Of a DNA stretch of 62,988 bases, positions 25,306-33,561 are shown in pieces (within the stretch, counting starts at the first letter, position 1; the number at the start of each line of letters is the position of its first letter). The DNA is from Bauldia litoralis. Lineage in GTDB: Bacteria > Pseudomonadota > Alphaproteobacteria > Rhizobiales > Kaistiaceae. The position numbers and the translations under genes are program-made. The DNA lies in contig CAMCWB010000014.1 in NCBI GenBank assembly GCA_945882315.1, forward strand, positions 1 to 62,988. The letters run 5' to 3'. The notes under the pieces are model-generated. The model had not been told where the DNA came from and did no database searches. It saw only the letters and a program-made list of their open reading frames with translations.

Positions 25306-26371
25306 GCGTATTCCGCACGTCGGGCTGCTCGCCGGACTTCTTCTCTCGGCTGCAGTTCTCCCGGCAGTAGCGCAGGAGATGCCCACCGCGACCGTCACGG
25401 CCGTGCTCGAAAGCGCGCCGGTCGATCGCGACCCGGACGATCCGGCGATCTGGATCAACCCGGCCGATCCGGCCAAGAGCCGCGTCATCGGCACCGACAA
25501 GGATTACGGCCTCGTCGTTTTCGATCTCGACGGCAACATCGTCCAGCGCCTGCCCGACGGGCGGCTCAACAATGTCGACGTCCGCCAGGATGTGGCGCTC
25601 GACGGCGGCACGGTGACGCTGGTCGCCGCGAGCCGGCGCGACGACAACACGATCGCGCTCTACACGGTCGACAAGGACGGCGTGCTCGCGCATGCGGCGC
25701 CCTTCACCTTCCCCGGCTCGCCGGTCGAGATCCGCTACGACATCTACGGCATCGGCCTCTACCGCAATCCGGCCAGCGGCGAGACCTCGGTCATTGCCAA
25801 TTTCAAGACCGGCGACATCGTGCAATGGGTGGTCGGCGGTACGCCGGAGAAGCTCGAGCTGACGCTTGCCCGCCAGTTCAAGGTCGAGACGCAGCCGGAA
25901 GGCGTCGTCGCCGACGATGCGCTGGGCCTCCTCTATGTCGGCGAGGAAGACGGCGGCGTCTGGCGCTACCAGGCTGATCCGAAAGCACCGGCCGACGGCG
26001 TTCAGGTCGATCTGGTGGGGTCACGCTGCCTGCCCGCCGACGATGTCGAAGGCCTCGGCATCTATGCCTCGGGCGAGACGTCCGGCTATCTCGTCGTCTC
26101 GGCGCAGGGCATGAACCGCTTCGTGCTGTATCCCCGCCAGCCCGATGCCGAAGGCCGCCAGACATGCATCGGCAGCTTCCATATCGGCACCGGGGCAACC
26201 GATCCGGTCGGCGAGACCGACGGCATCGAGGTCGTCTCGTCCGGGCTCGGCGAAAAATTCCCGCGCGGCCTGATGGTCGTCCAGGACGACCGCAATGAGG
26301 GCTTTACCCGGAATTTCAAATACGTTTCCTGGGCCGACGTCGAAGCGGCGCTGAAGCTGCCGACCAACTGA
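25298..26371 (+). CDS. Beta-propeller phytase (3-phytase)
   Basis: 357 residues with a Sec signal peptide (ends LPAVAQ). Characteristic beta-propeller phytase text: DRDPDDPAIWINPADPAKSRVIGTDK split over the first blade, GRLNNVDVRQD, the calcium-site acidic clusters, LGLLYVGEEDGGVWRY, DDVEGLGIYA, and ETDGIEV with GLMVVQDDRN. Family members hydrolyse calcium-phytate to release phosphate in the periplasm or outside the cell. It follows a co-translated secreted partner. The size (about 36 kDa mature) is normal. Confidence 0.9.
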   Translation: MTRRIPHVGLLAGLLLSAAVLPAVAQEMPTATVTAVLESAPVDRDPDDPAIWINPADPAKSRVIGTDKDYGLVVFDLDGNIVQRLPDGRLNNVDVRQDVALDGGTVTLVAASRRDDNTIALYTVDKDGVLAHAAPFTFPGSPVEIRYDIYGIGLYRNPASGETSVIANFKTGDIVQWVVGGTPEKLELTLARQFKVETQPEGVVADDALGLLYVGEEDGGVWRYQADPKAPADGVQVDLVGSRCLPADDVEGLGIYASGETSGYLVVSAQGMNRFVLYPRQPDAEGRQTCIGSFHIGTGATDPVGETDGIEVVSSGLGEKFPRGLMVVQDDRNEGFTRNFKYVSWADVEAALKLPTN

Positions 26372-26437
26372 GGTGGCGAGTGGCGCCGAGATCGCCTGCA
26401 AGCTGCAGTGTGTCCGGTAACGCTCCGACACACTCTG

Positions 26438-26479
26438 CCGTCATCGGCGGGCTCGACCCGCCGACCCATTCCGATTCGC
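26438..26479. repeat. Intergenic palindromic repeat, family 1
   Basis: TCATCGGCGGGCTCGACCCG continues to CCGACCCATTCCGATTCGC. A near-identical unit is at 31602-31644 and the reverse-orientation core (ATCGGCGGGTCAAGCCCGCC) is at 31741-31775. The repeat is dispersed and non-coding. Confidence 0.8.
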
Positions 26480-26593
26480 TTCCCGGAACGACGGCCTGTG
26501 CAGATTCTGCACGGGTCGGAATTATTTGCCGGAGACCGCAACTAAGGTCGCCGCCCGCGCTTGGGGTAAGTCCAATAGCGGACGCGTACCCTC

Positions 26594-26764
26594 ATGCATG
26601 GGATTTGCCCGACGACCGGCAAGCCTCTGATACCCGACGCCGCGATGCTCCTGATGCCGGAGACCACCCGGATTGTGTGCCCGGCCTGCGGAAACACGCA
26701 TCTCTGGGACCCGAAGCGGCGCCTTTTCCGTGCCGAACCCTCGACGCACCAGGATTCGAACTGA
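26594..26764 (+). CDS. Small zinc-ribbon-like protein
   Basis: A 56-residue frame starting MHGICPTTGKPLIPDAAMLL and ending in CPACGNTHLWDPKRRLF plus a short tail. The C-P-x-T-G-K-P...C-P-A-C-G-x-x-H-x-W pattern is that of small zinc-ribbon-like proteins common in Hyphomicrobiales. No ribosome site is obvious. It stands alone between the phytase gene and the Mo-hydroxylase gene; the function is unknown. Confidence 0.55.
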   Translation: MHGICPTTGKPLIPDAAMLLMPETTRIVCPACGNTHLWDPKRRLFRAEPSTHQDSN

Positions 26765-26975
26765 GTCGCGGTCCGCCCTAAAGGCTGGTCAAACCGCCGC
26801 CAGTCTATATTATCTCCAGGAACTCTCCCCGGACCGAGCCCCGAGCAGCTGGTCCGCCCGCGCCCTATAATGAGGGCTCGGGCTGCGCATTCATTCGCCT
26901 GTCTGGTCGGCCGGCTCCGCCGGGCCGTCGAAGCAACAACAAGAACGGATCCGGTCGAAAACCGGGAGGACTTTC

Positions 26976-29318
26976 ATGGACGCGATCAACGACCAGAAAT
27001 ATGCCGTCGGCCAGCCCGTCTACCGCAAGGAAGACCCGACCCTCGTTCAGGGCAATGGCCGGTATACCGACGACATCGACCTGCCCGGCCAGGTCTTTGC
27101 CGCGATCGTGCGCAGCCAGATCGCGCATGGTGTTATCAAGGGCATCGACACGGAGACGGCCCGCGAGATGCCGGGCGTGCTCGGCGTCTATACGGCGGCC
27201 GAACTCGATGCGGCCGGCTATGGCGGCCTGAAATGTATCGTCGACTTCCCCAACAAGGACGGCACGCCGATCCGCAAGCCGATGCGCAGGGCGCTCGCTG
27301 CCGACAAGGTGCGCTTCGTCGGCGATCCGGTAGCCTTCGTCGTCGCCGAAACGCAGGCGCAGGCGCAGGATGCGGCCGAGGCCGTGGTCGTCGACATCGA
27401 CACGCTTCCTGCGGTTACCACGGGCAGCGAGGCCTTCAAGCCTGGCGCGCCGCAGCTCTTCGACGACGTGCCGAACAACCTTATCCTCGACTTCTACCAC
27501 GGCGATGGCGCGAAGACCGCCGAGGCTTTCGCCAAGGCGGCGCATGTCGCCAAGCTCGAGCTTCTCAACAACCGTCTCGTCGTCGCCTCGATGGAGCCGC
27601 GCGGCGCCATCGCCGACTACGATTCCGGGAGCCAGCACTTCACGGTCCATGTCGGCTGCCAGGGCGCTTTCGGCATGCGCAACAACCTCGCCGAGATCAT
27701 GAATCTCGCGAAGGACAAGCTGCGCATCCTGACCGGCCAGGTCGGCGGCTCCTTCGGCATGAAGGCGGGCGTCTATCCCGAATATATCTGCATCATGCAC
27801 GCGGCCCGTGAGCTCGGCCGGCCGGTCAAATGGATCGATGTCCGCTCGAGCGCCTTCCTCTCGGACCATCACGGCCGCGACCACGAATTCACCGTGGAGC
27901 TGGCGCTCGACAAGGAAGGCACCTTCCTCGCCTGCCGGGCGACCGGCTACGGCAATATGGGCGCCTATCTCAGCATGGTCGCGCCGATGATGGGGACGCG
28001 CAACGTCGTGCGCAACATGGTGAGCTTCTACGATATCCCGGTCATCGAGGTGTCGACCAAGTGCATGGTCACCAACACCTCGACGGTCAGCGCCTATCGC
28101 GGCGCCGGCCGGCCGGAGGGCAATTATTTCATGGAGCGGCTGATCGATACGGCAGCCGCCGAAATGGGGCTCGACCGGGCCGAGCTCCGTCGCCGCAACC
28201 TGATTCAGCCGGAGGCGATCCCCTACAAGGCCGCCTCGGGCGAGACCTACGACAGCGGTGACTTTCCGGGCGTCTTCGACGACGCGATGCGGCTCGCCGA
28301 CATGGAAGGTTTTGCCGGACGCCGCGCCGAGAGCGAGGCCAAGGGGCTGATCCGCGGGCTCGGCATCGGCTGCTATCTCGAAGTCACGGCGCCGCCGGGG
28401 CCGGAGATGGGCGGCCTCCGCTTCGAGACGGACGGCTCGGTAACCATCATCACCGGCACGCTCGACTACGGCCAGGGCCATGCGACGCCGTTCGCGCAGG
28501 TGCTGTCCGAAAAGCTCGGCATCCCCTTCGAGAAGATCAAGCTGCTGCAGGGCGACAGCGACCAGCTCATCACCGGCGGCGGCACCGGCGGCTCGCGCTC
28601 CATGTATGCGAGCGGCCATGCGATCGTCGAAGCCTCGGTGCAGGTCATCGAGAAGGGCCGCAAGATCGCCGCCGAGCTCCTCGAGGCGGGCGAGGGCGAC
28701 ATCGAGTTCAAGAACGGCCGCTTCGCCATCGCCGGCACCGACCGCTCGATCGCCATCCTCGATCTTGCCGAGACGCTCCGCAAGGGCAACCGCAAGCTGC
28801 CCGAAGGCATGCCGACCAGCCTCGATGTGAGCCACGCGACGGCCGCCATTCCCTCGGCCTATCCGAACGGCGTCCACGTCTGCGAGGTCGAGATCGATCC
28901 CGACCTCGGCTCGATCGAGATTACGAACTATCTGATGGTCAGCGATTTCGGCACGATCATCAATCCGATGCTGGTCGAGGGCCAGTGCCATGGCGGCGTC
29001 GTGCAGGGCATCGGCCAGGCGCTGATGGAGCATGCCGTCTATGACGAGTCCGGCCAGCCGCTGACCGGCACCTTCATGGACTACGCCATGCCGCGCGCCG
29101 AGCATGCGCCCGACTTCCGCTTCGCAAGCCATCCCGTGCCGGCGACGACCAATGCGCTCGGTGTGAAGGGCTGCGGCGAGGCCGGCTGCGCCGGCTCGAT
29201 CACCTCGATCATGAACGCCATCGCGGATGCACTGGTCAGCGCCGGCGCGAAGCCGGTCGACATGCCGGCGACGCCGGAGAAGGTCTGGCAGGCGCTGTCG
29301 CAGGCGAAGGCGGCCTGA
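26976..29318 (+). CDS. Xanthine dehydrogenase/CO dehydrogenase-family molybdopterin-binding large subunit
   Basis: 780 residues. The N-terminal a/b-hammerhead domain (EDPTLVQGNGRYTDDIDLPGQ) precedes Mo-cofactor-binding domains with VGGSFGMK (256-263), AYRGAGRPE (373-381) and the catalytic glutamate in GVKGCGEAG (Glu735). AYRGAGR instead of AYRCSFR puts it with form-II CoxL-like or aldehyde/hydroxylase relatives rather than true CO dehydrogenase. No FAD or 2Fe-2S subunit lies next to it in this window, so partners must be elsewhere. A good ribosome site (GGGAGGA) precedes the ATG. The substrate is unknown. Confidence 0.9.
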   Translation: MDAINDQKYAVGQPVYRKEDPTLVQGNGRYTDDIDLPGQVFAAIVRSQIAHGVIKGIDTETAREMPGVLGVYTAAELDAAGYGGLKCIVDFPNKDGTPIRKPMRRALAADKVRFVGDPVAFVVAETQAQAQDAAEAVVVDIDTLPAVTTGSEAFKPGAPQLFDDVPNNLILDFYHGDGAKTAEAFAKAAHVAKLELLNNRLVVASMEPRGAIADYDSGSQHFTVHVGCQGAFGMRNNLAEIMNLAKDKLRILTGQVGGSFGMKAGVYPEYICIMHAARELGRPVKWIDVRSSAFLSDHHGRDHEFTVELALDKEGTFLACRATGYGNMGAYLSMVAPMMGTRNVVRNMVSFYDIPVIEVSTKCMVTNTSTVSAYRGAGRPEGNYFMERLIDTAAAEMGLDRAELRRRNLIQPEAIPYKAASGETYDSGDFPGVFDDAMRLADMEGFAGRRAESEAKGLIRGLGIGCYLEVTAPPGPEMGGLRFETDGSVTIITGTLDYGQGHATPFAQVLSEKLGIPFEKIKLLQGDSDQLITGGGTGGSRSMYASGHAIVEASVQVIEKGRKIAAELLEAGEGDIEFKNGRFAIAGTDRSIAILDLAETLRKGNRKLPEGMPTSLDVSHATAAIPSAYPNGVHVCEVEIDPDLGSIEITNYLMVSDFGTIINPMLVEGQCHGGVVQGIGQALMEHAVYDESGQPLTGTFMDYAMPRAEHAPDFRFASHPVPATTNALGVKGCGEAGCAGSITSIMNAIADALVSAGAKPVDMPATPEKVWQALSQAKAA

Positions 29319-29345
29319 CGGGTGGGATGTGTAAGGTCCGGACTT

Positions 29346-29548
29346 ACCCTCTCCCATAGGGAGAGGGCTTTGAGCCTTGATGAGCGCAGCGAATTTAGGC
29401 GAGAAGGGTGAGGGGTTGAGACCTATCCGTATCGCTCGACGGCTTCCCCGGTTGGCGCCGACAACGAGCGCATTAACCCCTCACCCCACCGTCCTAAGGT
29501 TCACTCCGTTCACCAAGGACGGCGGCCCTCTCCCCATGGGAGAGGGGG
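29346..29548. repeat. Intergenic palindromic repeats, family 2 (two units)
   Basis: Unit 1 (29346-29422) begins CCCTCTCCCATAGGGAGAGGG and ends in GGTGAGGGGTTGAG. Unit 2 (29476-29548) is in the opposite orientation and ends with the palindrome CCCTCTCCCCATGGGAGAGG. Related units are at 34763-34833 and 34887-34960. They are CTCTCC...GGAGAGG-type hairpins of the kind dispersed in rhizobial intergenic DNA. Confidence 0.8.
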
Positions 29549-30414
29549 TGGTCACCGCGCGTCGGAAGTTGACGCGGAATCTCTTCTGCGCACTCGCGCT
29601 CCTCCTCCTCTTCGCCGCCCCCGCTACCGCCGAGACCCTGCGCCCCATCCCCGTGAACGTCATCGACGGCACCGACGACCGCGGCTCGCTCACCGTGCTC
29701 GGTCCGGAGCTTGGCCTGTCGGGGAGTGAGATCGCCCGCATCCGCAAGGTCTCGGGCTATGTCGGCTGCCTGTCGCCGTCGCCGTCGCTCGGCTCCGGCG
29801 CGCTCTATCTCGACAATCGCCAGATCCTGACCGCCGGCCATATCTTCTTCGAGCCGTCGGGCAACCGCCGCTCGCGCTGCTTCTTCAAGAACCAGGACAG
29901 CGCGCCGGTGATGATTGATCTGTTCGTCGATGGCGACAATGCGCGCTTCGGCGCGGTGCCGCCGAAGCCCGGCTCGAACAATGATTTCGCGGTCGTGCGG
30001 CTCGCCGCGCCGCTGCCCGGCGGCGCGCCCTTTCCGGTCGCGACGGATGTCCCGGTCAAGACCGGCGACGGCCTCATCGTCGTCACCTCGCATCCGGCCG
30101 GCATGGCGCAGGAGGTCGACAAGGCCATCCCCGTCGTCCAGGCCTGCAAGGTCCGGCGGGTGCCGAAATCGACCGCCAAGACCTCCTTCTACCGCTCGGA
30201 TTGCGACGCCACCGGCTCGTCCTCCGGCGGCATGAACCTGGCGCGGGTCGGCGGCGAGCTCGTCTATCGCGGCATCACCATCACCACTGGCCCCTGGCGC
30301 GACCAGAAATTCTTCGGCGCGCCCTATGACGAGAAGGGCGGCAGCGTCACGACGGCGCTCGGCGTCGACGCGGCGGTGCTGGAAGCCGGCCGCTCGCTTG
30401 CCAAAGGCTTCTGA
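29548..30414 (+). CDS. Secreted trypsin-like serine protease
   Basis: About 288 residues with a signal peptide (RNLFCALALLLLFAAPATAET). The catalytic triad is visible: His in ILTAGHIFF, Asp in NNDFAVVRL, Ser in DATGSSSGGMNL. This is the S1/trypsin-like peptidase_2 layout, probably periplasmic. I chose GTG 29548, which follows GGGAGAGGGG; an ATG at 29536 is in frame but lies inside the repeat palindrome. The frame stays open back to 29377 only because it reads through repeat units. Confidence 0.75.
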   Translation: MVTARRKLTRNLFCALALLLLFAAPATAETLRPIPVNVIDGTDDRGSLTVLGPELGLSGSEIARIRKVSGYVGCLSPSPSLGSGALYLDNRQILTAGHIFFEPSGNRRSRCFFKNQDSAPVMIDLFVDGDNARFGAVPPKPGSNNDFAVVRLAAPLPGGAPFPVATDVPVKTGDGLIVVTSHPAGMAQEVDKAIPVVQACKVRRVPKSTAKTSFYRSDCDATGSSSGGMNLARVGGELVYRGITITTGPWRDQKFFGAPYDEKGGSVTTALGVDAAVLEAGRSLAKGF

Positions 30415-30457
30415 TGTGAAATAAAGCTGGCTAAGAACAAGAACGGGGAGGGAAGGC

Positions 30458-31555
30458 GTGAAACTCGGCTATTTCACCATGCCGGTGCATCCGATGGGGC
30501 GCGACTGGCAGACGACGCTGGAAGAAGACCGCCAGGCGATCATCTTCGCCGATGAGCTCGGCTTCCACGACGCCTTCGTCGGCGAGCATCTCACCGATGT
30601 CTGCGAGAACATCACCAACTCGATGCTCTTCCTGGCGACGCTGGCGCCGGTGACGAAGCAGATCAAGCTCGCCACGGGCACCTCGAATCTGTCGCAAAGC
30701 CATCCGGTGCTGGTCGCGGCGCATGCCGCGATGCTCGACCATCTCACCGGCGGCCGCTTCATCTTCGGCATCAGCCCCGGCGCGCTCACCTGTGACGCCG
30801 AGGTGCTCGGCATGCTGGCCGAGGACCGCAACAAGATCTTCGCCGAGGCAATCAACGTCATCCTCGAGATCTGGGCGCGCAACCCGCCTTACGACATCGA
30901 TCTCCCCGACAACCGCTTCAAGGTCTCGACGGCGCAGAACAGCAACCTGTCGGTCGGCGTCGGTTATCTCTCGAAGCCGCTGCAGAAGCCCTATCCGGAA
31001 ATCGTCGGCACGGTGCTCGCGCCCTTCTCGCAGGGCGTCATCGCCATGGGCGAGCGCGACTTCCATCCGCTCTCCGGCAATTTCCTGATCGACAAATGGC
31101 TGAAGTCGCATTGGGAGAATTACTGCAAGGGCAAGGCGAATGTCGGCGTCGCTCCGAAGGAGTCCGACTGGCGCATCGCGAGGGCCATCTTCGTCGCCGA
31201 CGACGACAAGACCGCCGAGCGTTACGGGCGCACCGATCCGAAGAGCCCCTACGCTTTCTATCACAGCCAGTTCCACGCCAAGCTCTCGAAGAGCAATCGC
31301 CTCGGCCTGTTCAAGGAATACAAGGAGCAGCCCGACGCGGAGATCACGCATGACTACATGATGGACCGCCTCGTCCTGCATGGCGGCGTCGACAAGGTCG
31401 TCGACCAGATCCTCAAGCTCCGCGAGACCGCCGGCCCCTTCGGCGAGATCGTCTATCCCGGCATGGACTGGGTCGACGAAAAACTCGCCCGCCGCTCGAT
31501 GCAGCTCATGGCGGAAGAGGTCATGCCGCGGGTGAATGCGGCGATCGGGCAATAG
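30458..31555 (+). CDS. LLM-class flavin-dependent monooxygenase
   Basis: 365 residues of the bacterial luciferase-like fold: MKLGYFTMPVHP, FADELGFHDAFVGEHLTD, LATGTSNLSQSHPVLVAAHAAMLDHLTGGRF, and ISPGALTCDAEVLG. Such enzymes use reduced flavin from a separate reductase to oxygenate an organic substrate (limonene/alkanal/sulfonate types). The GTG start at 30458 follows GGGGAGGG. A nearby CoA-transferase/thiolase group suggests catabolism of a small hydrocarbon or terpenoid, but this is only context. Confidence 0.85.
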   Translation: MKLGYFTMPVHPMGRDWQTTLEEDRQAIIFADELGFHDAFVGEHLTDVCENITNSMLFLATLAPVTKQIKLATGTSNLSQSHPVLVAAHAAMLDHLTGGRFIFGISPGALTCDAEVLGMLAEDRNKIFAEAINVILEIWARNPPYDIDLPDNRFKVSTAQNSNLSVGVGYLSKPLQKPYPEIVGTVLAPFSQGVIAMGERDFHPLSGNFLIDKWLKSHWENYCKGKANVGVAPKESDWRIARAIFVADDDKTAERYGRTDPKSPYAFYHSQFHAKLSKSNRLGLFKEYKEQPDAEITHDYMMDRLVLHGGVDKVVDQILKLRETAGPFGEIVYPGMDWVDEKLARRSMQLMAEEVMPRVNAAIGQ

Positions 31556-31601
31556 GAGGCCTGCGTCCGCTGCTGGAGTCTGAAGCTCTCCAACATACTC
31601 G

Positions 31602-31775
31602 GTCGTCATCGGCGGGCTTGACCCGCCGACCCATTCCGATTCGCATCGCCGGTGTGGAGATTTGCGGCGACCTCACCGGCACTATGCGTCGTAACCTCCG
31701 CCAACGTTTCCAGATGTCTTCCCGAGTTTCGAGCTCACGGCATGGATCGGCGGGTCAAGCCCGCCGATGACGATG
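31602..31775. repeat. Intergenic palindromic repeat, family 1 (inverted pair)
   Basis: The unit at 31602-31644 and its reverse-oriented core at 31741-31775 flank about 95 bases. A further GGTTGCGCCTTCGGCTAATCCGCCCTAC unit (about 31844-31872) belongs to the family at 33178-33259. The whole gap 31556-31940 is repeat-derived with no gene. Confidence 0.75.
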
Positions 31776-31940
31776 TAGGTGTGAAGGCGTAGTGGCTACA
31801 GACGAGCGCTTACAAGGCTGAGGCTCGGGGATGCCGGCGGTGGGTTGCGCCTTCGGCTAATCCGCCCTACAGGCCGACCCCCGTAGACGCCATCCCGTCG
31901 AGGGCGTAGAAAACACCCGTCACCTCCCGACGGACTTCCA

Positions 31941-33191
31941 ATGCTTCAGGTAACGTCAAAGCCGACCGGCTGGCTCGGGCCGGTTGTCGCGGTGGTGCTC
32001 CTGCAATTCATCGGGAGCTTCACCCTCGTCTTCATGCCGAATGTGGCGCCCTTGATGGCGGTCGAATTCGGCTGGTCGGATTCGATGATCGGCTTTCTCG
32101 CCGCGCTGATCATGGCCGGCTCGATGTCCTTCCTGATGGCCGTCGCCCCGCTCATCCATCGCGCCGGGCCGGTGCGCTCCATCCAGTTCGGGCTGATCTT
32201 CTCGGTCGCCGCCTTCCTCCTCCTCTTCGTGCCGTTGTGGATCGCGCCGGTCATCGCCAGCTTCCTGATCGGCCTCTCCTACGGCCCGTCGGTGCCGGCC
32301 TCGAGCCAGGTGCTGCAGCGCTTTTGTCCGCCGCGGCGCATGTCGCTGATGTTCTCGATCAAGCAGGGCGCCGGCGCGCTGGGCGGTGTCTGCGCCGGGC
32401 TGGCGCTGCCGGCGGTGGCCTCGTTCAGCGGCTGGCGCGGCACGGTCGTCTTCGCGATCATCCTCGTCGTCGCCTTCACCGCCTCCGTCCAGCCGCTCCG
32501 CGCCAATCTCGACGACCAGCGCGACCGCGGTCGCCGGCTCACCTTCCGCGCCTTCCTGTCGGCGGAGAACCTGACCCGACCGATCAAGGCGCTCGCCGCC
32601 GTGCCGGGCTTGCTGCCCTATGCGCTGGGCGGCGGCCTCCTCGGCATCTCGCAGGGCTGCTGGAACGCCTTCCTCGTCACCTTCCTCGTCGTGCGGCTCG
32701 ACTACAGCCTGACGCACGCCGGCGCGATCTTCGCCACCATGCAGGCGGCGACCTTCGGCGGCCGGCTGCTGATGGGCTGGGTGTCCGACTGGATCCGCTC
32801 CGGCGTGGCGATCATGCGCTTCATCTCGGTCGCGACCTTCGCGCTCACCGTGGCGCTCGCCTTCGTGTCGCCGGCCTGGCCGGGCTGGCTGGTGGCGCTG
32901 CTGGCGGTGGCGTCCGGCCTCGGCGTCAGCGGCTGGAACGGCGTCAACCTCTCCGAAGTCACGACGCGCGCCCCACGCCACCTGATCGGCGAGGCCTCGG
33001 CCGGCGCCATCGTCCTCGTCATGAGCGGCCACATCGTCGGCCCCTCCTTCTTCGGGATCATGCTGTGGCTCTCCGGCGGCCGTTTCGATGCCGCCTTCAT
33101 CACCGTCGGCACGATCTCGCTGATGTCGCTGCCGCTCTTCAACCGCCTGCACAAGCTGGATGTCGCGGCGAAGCATCGTAGGGCGGATTAG
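31941..33191 (+). CDS. MFS transporter
   Basis: 416 residues with about 12 membrane helices. Internal features include the helix 4-5 region SFLIGLSYGPSVPASSQVLQR, FSIKQGAGALGG, and GGRLLMGWVSDWI as the half-repeat of the MFS signature. It resembles oxalate/formate- or cyanate-permease-like uptake systems, consistent with the acyl-CoA genes convergent to it, but the substrate is not determined. Its last codons (H-R-R-A-D-stop) are read from the left arm of a palindromic repeat. Confidence 0.82.
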   Translation: MLQVTSKPTGWLGPVVAVVLLQFIGSFTLVFMPNVAPLMAVEFGWSDSMIGFLAALIMAGSMSFLMAVAPLIHRAGPVRSIQFGLIFSVAAFLLLFVPLWIAPVIASFLIGLSYGPSVPASSQVLQRFCPPRRMSLMFSIKQGAGALGGVCAGLALPAVASFSGWRGTVVFAIILVVAFTASVQPLRANLDDQRDRGRRLTFRAFLSAENLTRPIKALAAVPGLLPYALGGGLLGISQGCWNAFLVTFLVVRLDYSLTHAGAIFATMQAATFGGRLLMGWVSDWIRSGVAIMRFISVATFALTVALAFVSPAWPGWLVALLAVASGLGVSGWNGVNLSEVTTRAPRHLIGEASAGAIVLVMSGHIVGPSFFGIMLWLSGGRFDAAFITVGTISLMSLPLFNRLHKLDVAAKHRRAD

Positions 33192-33259
33192 CGGAGCGTA
33201 ATCCGCCGACTGCCCGCGGGTTGGAGCGGCGGATTACGCCTTCGGCTAATCCGCCCTAC
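33178..33259. repeat. Long palindromic repeat containing both convergent stop codons
   Basis: Perfect 15-bp outer arms GTAGGGCGGATTAGC (33178-33192) and GCTAATCCGCCCTAC (33245-33259) enclose further GCGTAATCCGCC/GGCGGATTACGC complementarity. The MFS stop (33189-33191) is in the left arm; the stop of the OB-fold gene (33256-33258, minus) is in the right arm. It is probably also a bidirectional terminator. Confidence 0.85.
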
Positions 33260-33561
33260 GGTTTTCTCGCGTAAGGCGCCTGCTCCTCTTGCGAGAGCGT
33301 GACGCGGTCGCCGGGGCCGGCATCATCTGTCACGCCCGCAAGAATCCGGGCGCCGCCGTCGATCAGCACCGTCGCGATCGGCCGTGGCTTCCAGTCCTTC
33401 TGGCCGACGACATGGCGGACGATCGTCATGTCCTCGATGATGCCGCCGGCGACATTCACCGTCCCGATATGATGGCCGCCGCAGTTGCGGCAGAGGAAGC
33501 GCTCGGGGAAATAGACCGTGCCGCAATCGGCGCATTTCCAGGCGTTGAGACCAGGCGTCAT
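33256..33561 (-). CDS. Zn-ribbon/OB-fold protein (DUF35 type)
   Basis: 101 residues. The N-terminal rubredoxin-like zinc ribbon has CADCG...CRNCGG (four cysteines) and the OB-fold follows (IEDMTIVRHVVGQ..., PIATVLIDGGARILAGV). DUF35 proteins form complexes with thiolase-like partners and shuttle or gate acyl-CoA intermediates; the thiolase gene overlaps its start by four bases (33558-33561). The stop lies inside a palindromic repeat, so the last residues may vary between strains. Confidence 0.88.
   Translation of the reverse strand: MTPGLNAWKCADCGTVYFPERFLCRNCGGHHIGTVNVAGGIIEDMTIVRHVVGQKDWKPRPIATVLIDGGARILAGVTDDAGPGDRVTLSQEEQAPYARKP

Noticed and set aside
26976-29318. Annotation as CO dehydrogenase CoxL
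   Set aside because: The active-site loop reads AYRGAGR, not the AYRCSFR of true CO dehydrogenase, and no coxM or coxS lies nearby.
26865-29357. An 830-residue minus-strand frame opposite the Mo-hydroxylase gene
   Set aside because: It reads as a low-complexity charged shadow. The plus strand carries the cofactor motifs and the ribosome site.
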